64,000 nt of DNA from M3007 sp031425035 (GTDB lineage Bacteria > Bacteroidota > Bacteroidia > Chitinophagales > Saprospiraceae), in assembly GCA_031425035.1 (NCBI GenBank), contig JANPIN010000106.1, forward strand, positions 17,842-81,841, written 5' to 3'. Each line of letters starts with the position of its first letter. The first letter of the stretch is position 1. Positions 42,848 to 51,788 of this stretch are shown one piece after another. The position numbers and the translations under genes were made by a program. The notes below the pieces were generated by a model that saw only the letters and a program-made list of their open reading frames with translations, did not search any database and was not told the DNA's origin.

Positions 42848-43951
42848 TTGACCTACGGTGCAAAAGTAAATGCCGACTCCGTGTCCACCCTGCTGCAACA
42901 TGCACTGGACACCATGGCAATAACGCCGCTATCCGGCGAAAGACCTACCCCGGTTTGCATCTGGGGTCTCCATGGAATTGGAAAAACCGAATTAGTCCGC
43001 GACCTGGCCCAGCAGCTGGGCCATGATTTTGTCTATATCGCGCCGGCCCAGTTTGAAGAAATGGGCGACCTGGTGGGTATGCCCAAAATAGCCGTCGACA
43101 GTGTGAAGGGCGAAGTGACCCGTTTTGTCGCCCCGGAATGGGTGCCTAAAAAACAAGGACCCGGCATTTTACTACTCGACGACGTGAACCGTGCCGACGA
43201 CCGTATTCTGCGCGGCATCATGCAACTGCTGCAAAACTATGCGGTGGTCTCCTGGTCCTTACCCACTCAATGGCTGATCGTTTTGACCGCCAACCCCGAC
43301 AACGGCGATTACTCGGTGACGACCCTGGATGATGCCATGCTGACGCGCATGCTGCACGTTACACTGGAATTCGACGTGCATAGCTGGGCACGCTGGGCGG
43401 AAAAAAACGGCGTGGATGAACGGGGGGTAAACTTTGTACTCACCTATCCGGAGCTGGTCAACGGCCGGCGGACCACGCCCCGCTCGCTGGTGCAGTTTTT
43501 CCAGGCCATTCAACCCATTGAAAATTTACAGACACAGTTGGGCTTGGTCAAACTATTGGCCGATGCCTCGCTGGATGAAGCTACGACCCAGGCCTTTGTC
43601 AATTTCATCCACCTGAATTTGGACCACCTGCCCTCGCCGCAGCAAATACTCGAAACGGAAGATTTCCCGGCGCTGGCCCAGCAAATCGACCGACGCATAC
43701 ACGATGGCGACACCAAACGCCTGGATATTCTGTCCGTCATCATTACCCGGCTTACGAACTATTTGCTGCTTCGACCAGCCGAACCCAGCCTGCCGGAAAT
43801 GAAAAACCTCAAGCTTTTCCTGCTCTTGGATTTGCTGCCCAATGATCTGCGGCTCGCCTTTGCGCAGGAACTGACGCGCTCCAAGCGACCCAGCCTGCTG
43901 AAACTCTACGCGGACGAAGAAATCGGCCGTCTGCTGCTGCATAAGATGTAA
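42848..43951 (+). CDS. MoxR/AAA_5-like ATPase (start uncertain)
   Basis: A soluble AAA+ ATPase. Walker A is WGLHGIGKTELVRDLA, Walker B is GILLLDDVNRADDRIL, and sensor 1 is LIVLTANPDNGDY, followed by DDAMLTRMLHVTL and PRSLVQFFQAI. The start is unclear: ATG 42914 would remove a likely N-terminal helix (STLLQHALDT), while TTG 42848 and GTG 42881 keep it; 42848 is used here (367 residues). The frame runs on into mltA without protein-like sequence. MoxR-type ATPases usually work with a von Willebrand A protein to remodel or load a partner. No such partner is adjacent, so the role is unknown. Confidence 0.8.
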   Translation: MTYGAKVNADSVSTLLQHALDTMAITPLSGERPTPVCIWGLHGIGKTELVRDLAQQLGHDFVYIAPAQFEEMGDLVGMPKIAVDSVKGEVTRFVAPEWVPKKQGPGILLLDDVNRADDRILRGIMQLLQNYAVVSWSLPTQWLIVLTANPDNGDYSVTTLDDAMLTRMLHVTLEFDVHSWARWAEKNGVDERGVNFVLTYPELVNGRRTTPRSLVQFFQAIQPIENLQTQLGLVKLLADASLDEATTQAFVNFIHLNLDHLPSPQQILETEDFPALAQQIDRRIHDGDTKRLDILSVIITRLTNYLLLRPAEPSLPEMKNLKLFLLLDLLPNDLRLAFAQELTRSKRPSLLKLYADEEIGRLLLHKM

Positions 43952-43981
43952 GGGCAACTGCCGGTCATCCATGCATCTTTT

Positions 43982-43989
43982 TACCTTTG
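43982..43989 (+). promoter_or_regulatory. TAnnTTTG -7 box almost abutting the lpxL-like start codon
   Basis: TACCTTTG ends five bases before the ATG at 43994, so a transcript from it would be nearly leaderless. No -33 TTG is seen. Confidence 0.4.
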
Positions 43990-43993
43990 CCGT

Positions 43994-44881
43994 ATGCAAT
44001 GGTTCGGTTACTTATCGGTTCGTTTTATCAACGGACTCTTTCGCTTCATCCCTTTTCCGGTGCTTTACGTGCTCTCGGACGGACTGGCTTTCCTGTTATA
44101 CCGTGTTCTCGGCTACCGCAAACAGGTCGCTCTGGAAAGTTTGCGGCGCTCATTTCCCGATAAATCAGAAACGGAAATCCGGGTTATCCTGCGGAAATTT
44201 TATCGCAACCTGACGGACGTAACCCTGGAAACGATCAAGTCGAACACTATGAGCCTGGACGAGCTGGAACGCCGCTGTCCGGTGCGCAATCCGGAAAAAA
44301 TTAATCACTACCTCGATGCCGGACAATCGATCATCCTGACCGGGGCGCATTTTAATAACTGGGAATGGGCCGGTTTTACCATACCGACTCATTTGCGCGG
44401 CGAAGTGACCACGGCTTACAAACCCTTGACCAACAAAATACTGGATGGCTTTGTCAACCGGAACCGGGCCCGCGGCGGTATGAAAATGGTCAGCATGGAA
44501 GAACTGTTCGGCGCGATGCGGCGGCAACGTAACATCCCGTCCGTTTTTATCCTGGTCGCCGATCAATCGCCCAGCAGCCGTAAAAGCGCGCACTGGGTAA
44601 ATTTCATGGGGCAACCGACGGCCTGCTTGCCCGGTACGGATGTGCTGGCCCGCAAATTTGGTTACCCAACCCTGCATTTCCACGTACGGCGTTTACGGCG
44701 CGGCTTTTACGAAGTCGTCCACCGCGATATTTATACCCAGCCGGCCAATGCTGCGGACGGCGATATTACCCGCGCCTATGCGGCGATGCTGGAAACGGAA
44801 ATCCGGGAGCAACCGGAAGCCTGGCTTTGGAGTCACCGCCGCTGGAAAATGAAACCGCTGGAAGAAGAGGCCGGCCGCTGA
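43994..44881 (+). CDS. Lipid A acyltransferase, LpxL/HtrB-like family
   Basis: A 295-residue inner-membrane acyltransferase with an N-terminal membrane helix (LFRFIPFPVLYVLSDGLAFLLYRVLGYR). The catalytic motif is LTGAHFNNWEWAGF near residue 117, giving the H-x4-E of the LpxL family. ILVADQSPSSRKSAHWVNFMG and PTACLPGTDVLARKFG follow, then the tail QPEAWLWSHRRWK. LpxL/HtrB enzymes attach secondary acyl chains to lipid A. Bacteroidota usually carry a single family member. All motifs are present. The chain length used cannot be told. Confidence 0.93.
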   Translation: MQWFGYLSVRFINGLFRFIPFPVLYVLSDGLAFLLYRVLGYRKQVALESLRRSFPDKSETEIRVILRKFYRNLTDVTLETIKSNTMSLDELERRCPVRNPEKINHYLDAGQSIILTGAHFNNWEWAGFTIPTHLRGEVTTAYKPLTNKILDGFVNRNRARGGMKMVSMEELFGAMRRQRNIPSVFILVADQSPSSRKSAHWVNFMGQPTACLPGTDVLARKFGYPTLHFHVRRLRRGFYEVVHRDIYTQPANAADGDITRAYAAMLETEIREQPEAWLWSHRRWKMKPLEEEAGR

Positions 44882-45571
44882 TCAGTTAACTTTCTTCCCC
44901 TTTACCTGCAGGGAAAGGATGATCATATCCTGAATCAGTTTATCCGCAGAGGTACCCAGTAAGCCGGAGCGGAAATTGATGCCCCATTGGGTCCGGTTAA
45001 TATGGAAAGCCGGTGATGAAGCCACCAGTTCATCGCCGTTCACCGTCATTTTTACCGGAATATTCACGGGGTTGGTTTTGCCTTTCAAGGTCAGCTGGCC
45101 GCTGATCACCCAGTTGAAATCCGGCTGATTGCTGGGTAAAACTTCGTCGAATTTGAATTCCCCGGTGGGATAATTCTGCACTTCAAAAAAGTCGCTGTGT
45201 TTGAGGTGCCCCTCCAGATCGCGCCGCTCGCCGCCGTCATTAATATCTGTGACCGTAATCGAATTCATATCGATGCCCACCAGGCCGCTTAATAACCGGC
45301 CCTGATTTACCAGCAGTTCGCCGCCGCTCACGCGAATGGTGCCGTTATGGGCCTTGCCTATTGCCGGCTGTCCTGACCAAAAAATGGAGCCTTCCGAAAT
45401 TTTAAACGTTGCAGCGCCTCCCGTGGGTACTTTTTCCAGTTGAATGGTGTCCGGCCGGCTAACCGGTTGCCCGCTTATTTCGAGGGCCGTACCAGTTTCA
45501 TTCTGGCAACTGAGGAAGCAAAAAATTAAAAAAAGGGTATGGAAATAAACGGCGAATACTGAACGGCGCAT
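44882..45571 (-). CDS. YceI family lipoprotein
   Basis: The start at 45571 gives 229 residues with a lipoprotein signal (MRRSVFAVYFHTLFLIFCFLSCQN; lipobox FLSC); the frame is open 37 codons further upstream without purpose. The YceI lipocalin-like barrel follows: GAATFKISEGSIFWSGQPAIGKAHNGTIRVSGG, DINDGGERRDLEGHLKHSDFFEVQNYPTGEF, and AFHINRTQWGINFRSG. YceI proteins bind isoprenoid-like lipids in the periplasm, though the role of this copy is unproven. It converges on the lpxL-like gene directly at its stop. Confidence 0.9.
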   Translation of the reverse strand: MRRSVFAVYFHTLFLIFCFLSCQNETGTALEISGQPVSRPDTIQLEKVPTGGAATFKISEGSIFWSGQPAIGKAHNGTIRVSGGELLVNQGRLLSGLVGIDMNSITVTDINDGGERRDLEGHLKHSDFFEVQNYPTGEFKFDEVLPSNQPDFNWVISGQLTLKGKTNPVNIPVKMTVNGDELVASSPAFHINRTQWGINFRSGLLGTSADKLIQDMIILSLQVKGKKVN

Positions 45572-45734
45572 GAGGGGAGCGTGTCTGAATGTTGCAAATA
45601 AACGGTGTAAAAGTACAATGCCCGCCTTGAAAACGCTTCCGCTTATTGATCTACCGGGTATAATATGACATTCAGGCAGCATATTTGAAGTAGTTTCGTT
45701 TCTTTATCGCCTCCATGTCCGGTAAATCAGACCT

Positions 45735-46535
45735 ATGCGTATAACTCGACAAATTATCCTCCTCCTCTGCTTGCTCAGCGGGCTTTCCGCCTGTCATCCC
45801 GATCCGAATGATGACCCACCGGTAGTGGTTACCGCCGAGCCGGAATTTCGGATTGACGCCTACGAGCAGCGTGATCCCGGTAGCGGAACCGCCGTTTTTG
45901 GACTGTGGGTGGAAAGCATGCAATTATATGACTGCCCGGGTTACCAGATCGTTTCCGAACTGCGGCAAAGTGGTCAGCAAATTGAGATGGACCTGTTGGA
46001 CGTGCTGCCACCCGCCAATTGTTCCGGTATGCCGGCCCCGGCCAGGCAGTTCGTAGCTATCGGCCAATTAGCGCCCGGCAGCTACACCTTGCGCCTCTCC
46101 CTGGGCAAAACCATTGTCAATCAAGGTACGCTGACGGTTACAAACGACCAGTACACCTTACATTTCACCAAGCCACAGGGTTTTGAAATTCAGAACTATA
46201 CGGCCCGCCATTTGCCCGATGCACTTGTTTGGGGTTATGTGTCAGTACCGGACGAAGCGGCGGCCATGGCAGCACAAAACTTTCTGGCGGATATAAAAAC
46301 CATCACGACCGATAGCGGTCTGGCGCCAGGTTTCTACAGCTATTTTACTGTTTCAGGAACAGGAGAAGTTTTTTTTCACAGCAGTATTACACCGACCGGC
46401 CCGTCGGCCATGTTTGTACGCAAACTAAACGCTGCGCCCATTGCGCTGAAAAATCTATTACAGAATTACCGCAGTGGCGTTGGGCAGCAGCAACCTTTAG
46501 CGGTACGATGCTTCAGTACGCAGGGGGAATTTTGA
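45735..46535 (+). CDS. Hypothetical lipoprotein, 266 residues
   Basis: Not recognised. It begins with a strong lipoprotein signal (MRITRQIILLLCLLSGLSACHPDP; lipobox LSAC). Beta-rich segments such as AVFGLWVESMQLYDCPGYQIVSELRQSGQQIEMDLLD and SYTLRLSLGKTIVNQGTLTVTNDQYTLHF suggest a beta-sandwich domain. It carries four cysteines in the middle and ends with a short helical region. Probably a periplasmic or surface lipoprotein of Bacteroidota. A bidirectional terminator follows. Confidence 0.7.
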   Translation: MRITRQIILLLCLLSGLSACHPDPNDDPPVVVTAEPEFRIDAYEQRDPGSGTAVFGLWVESMQLYDCPGYQIVSELRQSGQQIEMDLLDVLPPANCSGMPAPARQFVAIGQLAPGSYTLRLSLGKTIVNQGTLTVTNDQYTLHFTKPQGFEIQNYTARHLPDALVWGYVSVPDEAAAMAAQNFLADIKTITTDSGLAPGFYSYFTVSGTGEVFFHSSITPTGPSAMFVRKLNAAPIALKNLLQNYRSGVGQQQPLAVRCFSTQGEF

Positions 46536-46548
46536 ATCGGCCACAAAG

Positions 46549-46588
46549 AAAAAGTCCCGGAGCACATAGCGTGCTTCGGAACTTTTTT
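46549..46588. terminator. Bidirectional terminator between convergent genes
   Basis: AAAAGTCCCGGAGCAC and GTGCTTCGGAACTTTT form a long hairpin with one mismatch around ATAGC, flanked by A and T runs. It serves the hypothetical lipoprotein gene from the left and the DUF4290 gene from the right. Confidence 0.8.
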
Positions 46589-46604
46589 CATTTTATGGAA
46601 CCCA

Positions 46605-47351
46605 CTACTTTTTTCGCTTTTTGTAGTTGCCGCCGACATTGCCGGCATTACCGCTTCCGTAGTTATTCGTGCGTTGTTTGCGATTGCGGTTGTTGTTATT
46701 ATTGCCAGGACGACCGCTGCCCTGCTGGTTGCGCTGGTTTTGGCGGCCCGTCCGGTCTTTTTCAAGACGACCGGCGCCGGCTGCGAGTTTATCCAGCGAA
46801 TCGTGGCCTTCATGTAGAGCCAGTTGCCCGTCGGAAAGAATTTCGAGGTCTTCTTTGACTATGTCGTCGCTGACATAGTGTTCCTTGTTCCAGGTTTTAT
46901 AAGCCAGTTTCATGTAGGAAGCGATGACCTCGACGAAACCTTCTTTTTTCGTGCCTTCCGGCATAGCAATGGCTTTTTGCATCAAAGCCTGAATACCGTT
47001 ACCGTAGTGCCGGAAACGCAGCGCCGTAGCGGGGTATTCAATCGTAATCACGGGCTTTTGGCCATCATCACGACGAATGATAATACCGGGGGGGGCGGTT
47101 ACGCCTTCTAATTTATAATCGGCAATAGCGAAAGCATGATTCCAGAGGCGCTCCCGGTAATCGTCCATATTGCGGTTACCGCCTGGTCCGAGTTGTTGCA
47201 TCAGACCAATAATAGATTCCACCGTTTTTTGCTGTTTGCGCGGCTCCTCGATGGTCGTCGCGTATTGCAGCATTTCGTGGATCGTGCGGCCGTACTCCGG
47301 ATAGAGCAGATCGGCCTTTTCGGTATTATATTCAATATCTATTCGATTCAT
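46605..47351 (-). CDS. DUF4290 domain protein
   Basis: A 248-residue protein with the DUF4290 domain from the start (IEYNTEKADLLYPEYGRTIHEMLQYA, then NMDDYRERLWNHAFAIADYKLE and YGNGIQALMQKAIAM). The final 55 residues are disordered, rich in asparagine, arginine and glycine, and end in KKRKK, as in other members. The cytoplasmic function is unknown; the tail suggests RNA or protein contacts. It follows glmS by 34 bases in the same orientation, the order often seen in Bacteroidota, so it is likely part of that operon. Confidence 0.9.
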   Translation of the reverse strand: MNRIDIEYNTEKADLLYPEYGRTIHEMLQYATTIEEPRKQQKTVESIIGLMQQLGPGGNRNMDDYRERLWNHAFAIADYKLEGVTAPPGIIIRRDDGQKPVITIEYPATALRFRHYGNGIQALMQKAIAMPEGTKKEGFVEVIASYMKLAYKTWNKEHYVSDDIVKEDLEILSDGQLALHEGHDSLDKLAAGAGRLEKDRTGRQNQRNQQGSGRPGNNNNNRNRKQRTNNYGSGNAGNVGGNYKKRKK

Positions 47352-47385
47352 ATTTGCAGTTGAGCTAATAGGGTAAACAGGAAAG

Positions 47386-49227
47386 CTACTCGACGGTTAC
47401 GGATTTGGCCAGATTTCTGGGCTGATCCACGTTGCAGTCACGCAGTACGGCAATGTGGTAAGCCAGTAACTGGAGTGGAATGACCGAAAGCAAAGGCGTA
47501 AACGGTTCTTCGGTCTCCGGTATTTCAATCGTGTAATCGGCGAGTTGTTTGATCGTTTCATCGCCTTCCGTAACGACGGCCACCACGACGCCCTTGCGCG
47601 CTTTTACCTCCTGAATATTGGAGACGATTTTTTCATAAGCGCTCCGGTTGGTGGCGATCACGAACACGGGCATGTTTTCATCGATCAGGGCAATCGGGCC
47701 GTGTTTCATTTCAGCGGCCGGATAACCTTCAGCATGTATGTACGATATTTCCTTGAGTTTCAAAGCGCCTTCCAGCGCGACGGGGAAATTATAACCCCGG
47801 CCCAAATAAAGGGCGTTCGTGGCGTTTTTGAATTCGCCGGCGATGTATTTCACCTGCTCGTGGCAGTTTTGCAGCAAACGTTCCGCTTTTTCGGGAATGA
47901 GCGCCAGCTCCTGCACCAGGTGCTGATATTCGGATTTCGGTAAAAAACCGCGCTCATAACCCGTAATCAGGGCCATCATCGTCAGCATGGTCACTTGTCC
48001 GGTGAAAGCCTTGGTGGAGGCTACCCCGATTTCCGGACCCACGTGAATGTAGGAACCGCTGTGGGTCAGCCGCGCAATAGAAGAACCGACCACGTTGACA
48101 ATGCCGTACGTCAGCGCGCCGCGTTCCTTCGCCAGTTCGAGCGCGGCAAAAGTATCGGCGGTTTCGCCGGACTGAGAAATGGCCAGTACAACGTCATTGG
48201 AATTCACTACGGGATTACGGTAGCGAAACTCGGAAGCATATTCCACTTCGACGGGTAGCCGCGCCAGATCCTCGAAAAGATATTCCGCGATCATACCCGC
48301 ATGCCAGGAAGTACCGCAGCCCAGGATGATCATCCGTTGCGCATTGATAATACGCTTCAGGTGTTCTTCCATGCCGCCCAGACGGATCCAGCCTTCCTCG
48401 GCGTTCATCCGTCCGCGCATACACTCGGCGATGGTGGTCGGCTGCTCGAAAATTTCTTTGAGCATGAAGTAATCGTAACCACCCTTTTCAAGCTGTTCGA
48501 TCTCCAGCTCGATCTGGTGAATAGTGGGCGTGGTGACTTCGTTACGGAGGGTTTTAACCATCAACGGACCGTTCAGCGTCGCCGTGGCCACTTCTTCATC
48601 GTTGAGGTAAACCACATTTTTGGTATGTTCCACAATGGGCGTCGCATCCGAGGCTACGAGGAACTCATTTTTGCCAATGCCGATCACCAGCGGGCTGGAA
48701 CGGCGGGCGGCCACTATTTTCTCCGGGTCATTTCGGTCCATGACGACAATGGCGTAGGCGCCGCGGACCTGCGTGAGGGCCTGGCGAACCGCTTCTTCGA
48801 TGGGCAGGTTCTCGCGTTGCTGTACTTCTTCGATCAGGTGGACCAAGACTTCCGTATCGGTTTCGCTGACGAAAACATGCCCCAGTTTTTGCAGGGCGCC
48901 TTTTAAAACGGCGTAATTTTCGATAATGCCGTTGTGGATCAGCGCTAAACGGCCATTGCCGCTCATGTGCGGGTGGGCATTGGTGTCATCGGGTTTGCCG
49001 TGGGTAGCCCAACGGGTGTGGCCCATGCCGACATGGCCGCTTATATCTTTACCGCGGGTATAGTCCACCAGATCGGCCACCTTGCCTTTCTTTTTATATA
49101 CGTTCAGTTCGCCATTTTGCAAAGCGATGCCGCTGCTGTCGTATCCGCGATATTCGAGGCGTTGCAGCCCCTTGATCAGGATGGGGTAGGCTTTTTTAGT
49201 GCCGATGTACGCAACTATTCCACACAT
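47386..49227 (-). CDS. glmS: Glutamine-fructose-6-phosphate aminotransferase (isomerizing)
   Basis: A 613-residue enzyme. Cysteine 2 (MCGIVAYIG) is the nucleophile of the N-terminal glutamine amidohydrolase domain, with GYDSSGIAL and HTRWATHG following. Two SIS isomerase domains contain LGCGTSWHAG, SQSGETADT and GRGYNFPVALEGALKLKEISYIHAEG. The C-terminus is PRNLAKSVTVE, the usual GlmS tail needed for catalysis. It makes glucosamine-6-phosphate, the entry point to peptidoglycan and lipopolysaccharide amino sugars. It lies in the cluster short-starch-synthase-like, DUF4270, glmS, DUF4290. No glmS ribozyme structure is seen in the 75-base upstream gap. Confidence 0.98.
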   Translation of the reverse strand: MCGIVAYIGTKKAYPILIKGLQRLEYRGYDSSGIALQNGELNVYKKKGKVADLVDYTRGKDISGHVGMGHTRWATHGKPDDTNAHPHMSGNGRLALIHNGIIENYAVLKGALQKLGHVFVSETDTEVLVHLIEEVQQRENLPIEEAVRQALTQVRGAYAIVVMDRNDPEKIVAARRSSPLVIGIGKNEFLVASDATPIVEHTKNVVYLNDEEVATATLNGPLMVKTLRNEVTTPTIHQIELEIEQLEKGGYDYFMLKEIFEQPTTIAECMRGRMNAEEGWIRLGGMEEHLKRIINAQRMIILGCGTSWHAGMIAEYLFEDLARLPVEVEYASEFRYRNPVVNSNDVVLAISQSGETADTFAALELAKERGALTYGIVNVVGSSIARLTHSGSYIHVGPEIGVASTKAFTGQVTMLTMMALITGYERGFLPKSEYQHLVQELALIPEKAERLLQNCHEQVKYIAGEFKNATNALYLGRGYNFPVALEGALKLKEISYIHAEGYPAAEMKHGPIALIDENMPVFVIATNRSAYEKIVSNIQEVKARKGVVVAVVTEGDETIKQLADYTIEIPETEEPFTPLLSVIPLQLLAYHIAVLRDCNVDQPRNLAKSVTVE

Positions 49228-49302
49228 TTTGCTACTGTTTAGATTGCCGGTTCAGGCGTATAAAAAGATTACTTACAAAGGTCGATCAGATGGATAGGCC
49301 GA

Positions 49303-50661
49303 CTAGTTCAGCTTGGTGTACTTCAGATTTAACTTTAACGGATCGACCGGACTTTTTGGGCCGTAAACAATTAAACGCTGCGCGGTGCGATTTTGTGGGT
49401 AGATGCTCAAATAAAGCGTGCGATTTTTTACGTCCATCGACTTATCATCCACCATTTTTTGAAACACAGACGATAGAGACAGGTGGTAACGGGTTTTGGC
49501 AACGCCATTGACAAGTTCCGTTTCCGGATAGCCGCCAAACCGGTTAAAACCTTCATTCAGGGTAGCGCCGAGCGAATATAGTACATCGCTGGTAAACACA
49601 AAGGTGGAATCCCCTTGTATTTGTGTCAGGATCAACTGTTGAGCCGGAAAAAGCAGGCTTGGTAAATCGCCGGGCAGCGTAGCCACGGTAAACTCCAGAT
49701 CGGCTTTATTCACGATCAGGTTCTCCAGCTTATCAGCCGTGGGGAACTCCAGTTTTACCCGTAATCCCTGCATGCTCTGCAGAAACAACAAATCATCGCC
49801 TGACTGGTTGATTTTTGCGCCGGCTAACGTGCCGTCGTACGCATGGCTGTAGTGGGAAAATTTTTTCGCGCCGGCAAAAAAGTAATCGAACGTTTTATGG
49901 GTTGTATCCCCATTGACGGTATAATACAAACGCATACGGCTGTACATGGTACCATCCAGATTGAACGAAAGCATAGCGCCTGGGACGGCGTTACCGGCGG
50001 AAGTTACGATCTTCAGGCCACGTAAAGCCCGCCAGAAAGCGGTGTCGCTGGCGGTCGTCAGGCTGTCCATTTCCAACAGTTCCTGACCGAAACTGTTATC
50101 GAGTTTTACCCGCAGATAAGGCGCTTTGGTGGTGGTGCTGAAAAGGCTGTCGGCACTGCGCGGACGTGGCAGAAAATTGTCCACCCGGCCAATTTCCGCT
50201 CCGGCGGTCAGTTGATCGTCGGAAAAGTAGTTCGCATCCCACTTAACAGGATCCGCCAGGCGCAGTACGCGCAGGGTTTGAGGTTGCAAGGTGTCGCCAT
50301 AAATACCGGTGGTGCTGTAGTTCATATACAGAACGATGGAATCCATAGTCATTTTAGTGGCGTCGAAACCGGGATCCAGGTTATCGAGCCGTAACTGGGT
50401 ATAAATTTCCGAAGCGGATTTGCCAAAAATGGGATCGTTCAGTTCGCCGCACAGGTAGTAACTGGACGAAGAAGAAGTAATGACGCTGTCTTCCCGTTGT
50501 ATGGTACAGCGTACGCCGAGGGTATCGGTAAACGCGAATAAATCCGAATCCACGTCCAGTAAATCTGCTCCGAAAGGGGAAGGTTTGTTGCAAGCGGTCC
50601 ACAGGAGTGCAATAAAAGCGATGCCCAGCGAGGTGACCAGCGGCAGCATTTTGTACTTCAT
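49303..50661 (-). CDS. DUF4270 family lipoprotein
   Basis: A 452-residue outer-membrane type lipoprotein: MKYKMLPLVTSLGIAFIALLWTAC gives the signal and acylated cysteine, followed by NKPSPFGADLLDVDSDLFAFTDTLG and YYLCGELNDPIFGKSASEIYTQLRL. The latter segment is a family hallmark. The body is beta-rich, with two similar halves, and ends in YPQNRTAQRLIVYGPKSPVDPLKLNLKYTKLN. DUF4270 proteins are Bacteroidota-specific and of unknown function. The recurring neighbourhood with glmS and the starch-synthase-like gene suggests an envelope or glycan role. Confidence 0.9.
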   Translation of the reverse strand: MKYKMLPLVTSLGIAFIALLWTACNKPSPFGADLLDVDSDLFAFTDTLGVRCTIQREDSVITSSSSSYYLCGELNDPIFGKSASEIYTQLRLDNLDPGFDATKMTMDSIVLYMNYSTTGIYGDTLQPQTLRVLRLADPVKWDANYFSDDQLTAGAEIGRVDNFLPRPRSADSLFSTTTKAPYLRVKLDNSFGQELLEMDSLTTASDTAFWRALRGLKIVTSAGNAVPGAMLSFNLDGTMYSRMRLYYTVNGDTTHKTFDYFFAGAKKFSHYSHAYDGTLAGAKINQSGDDLLFLQSMQGLRVKLEFPTADKLENLIVNKADLEFTVATLPGDLPSLLFPAQQLILTQIQGDSTFVFTSDVLYSLGATLNEGFNRFGGYPETELVNGVAKTRYHLSLSSVFQKMVDDKSMDVKNRTLYLSIYPQNRTAQRLIVYGPKSPVDPLKLNLKYTKLN

Positions 50662-50708
50662 AAAATAGTCTTGAGTGTCAGTATTTTGTGTGGTAATGGG
50701 AGAAATTC

Positions 50709-50756
50709 CCCGCTAATAAATTTATAGCGGGTAGCCCAGAAGGCCGCCCGCTATAA
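50709..50756 (-). repeat. Three-arm inverted repeat able to form two alternative hairpins
   Basis: On the minus strand TTATAGCGGG (50756-50747), CCCGCTATAA (50731-50722) and TAGCGGG (50715-50709) follow one another. The middle arm can pair with the first (10 pairs) or with the last (7 pairs) but not with both. It lies between the starch-synthase-like gene and the DUF4270 gene. No strong T run follows, so it may be an attenuator, an RNA-processing hairpin or chance. Confidence 0.5.
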
Positions 50757-50787
50757 AACTATGAGGACAAAGTACAGGAAGGATGAT

Positions 50788-51609
50788 CTACTGCGGTACT
50801 TCGGTTTCCGTCAACGTGCGGAAAAATTCCAGATGATCAGCCAGCATGGTTTCCTCACTGTTCCAGAGCAGCACCGGCTTCTCCTGGGAAAGTGCTTCGT
50901 AATCAACGCCGGTCTCGGTCGATTCGCTGCCCATGATCACGCCATCGGAAAATTCAATGGCGCCTTTATGCATCGAAATGCCGTCTCCGTTGCGGTAAGC
51001 ATCCAGGTCCTTCGGCGACAGGTTATTGATCGCCGCTTTCTGGAAGAAGCGATCGCTGCCGATCCGTTCGTGGTCGGAAGCGAAAACGCTGTACACCAAC
51101 TGCGAATTTATGAAAATAGGCTCCGTTTTATAGGCTGTCCGCAGGTAAAAAGGAATTAAACTGGTCATCCAACCGCAGCAAAGCACGATATCAGGCGCCC
51201 AGCCAAACTTTTTCACCGTCTCAATGGCTCCCTTGCAGAAAAAAGCAGCCCGGTCCACATTATCTTCAAATGGCGTACCGTCCGCTTCTTCAAACACCTG
51301 TTTGCGTTTGAAAAAATCTTCATTATCCAGAAAATAAACCTGTAAACGGGAGTTGGGAAGCGAAGCGACCTTGATGATCAGCGGGTAATCGTCGTCGTCC
51401 ACAATAATATTCATACCGGACAAACGGACAACTTCGTGAAGGCGGTGGCGGCGTTCGTTTACGACACCATACCGGGGCATTAAAATGCGTAATTCGTAAC
51501 CATTGTCTTGAAAAAACTTGGGCAGTTTTGCCACCAATGCCGAAATGTCCGTGCCTTCCGTATAGGGTTCCATTTCTTGGGTGATGAGGAGCAGTCGCTT
51601 CTTTTCCAT
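50788..51609 (-). CDS. Short glycogen/starch-synthase-like protein (N-terminal GT5 domain only)
   Basis: A 273-residue protein that matches the N-terminal domain of glycogen/starch synthase: KRLLLITQEMEPYTEGTDISALVAKLPKFF, GYELRILMPRYGVVNERRHRLHEVVRLSG, and APDIVLCCGWMTSLIPFYLR. The C-terminal GT-B half with the nucleotide-sugar site is absent; the chain ends after about 270 residues with a stop, not a frameshift visible here. Bacteroidota keep such short forms at this genomic location. It begins the cluster leading to DUF4270 and glmS. The activity is doubtful, and a regulatory or sugar-binding role is possible. Confidence 0.85.
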   Translation of the reverse strand: MEKKRLLLITQEMEPYTEGTDISALVAKLPKFFQDNGYELRILMPRYGVVNERRHRLHEVVRLSGMNIIVDDDDYPLIIKVASLPNSRLQVYFLDNEDFFKRKQVFEEADGTPFEDNVDRAAFFCKGAIETVKKFGWAPDIVLCCGWMTSLIPFYLRTAYKTEPIFINSQLVYSVFASDHERIGSDRFFQKAAINNLSPKDLDAYRNGDGISMHKGAIEFSDGVIMGSESTETGVDYEALSQEKPVLLWNSEETMLADHLEFFRTLTETEVPQ

Positions 51610-51788
51610 GTATCTAATTGGCCAAACTTTAATGTGTGTAAATCCCGATTATGGCGTCTTCATATCGCCTTTGCGACACAAAACCGACTGCAAAAGTATA
51701 AAAAATCCCGCAGTATTTTTTGCAGCCTGGACGATGATTTTTTAGACACGTAAAAATCAGGATCAAAAACGCCGGTCAGCGGGTTGCT

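Noticed and set aside
49228..49302. glmS ribozyme upstream of glmS
   Set aside because: The gap is 75 bases, with none of the conserved ribozyme core; the element is known mainly from Firmicutes.
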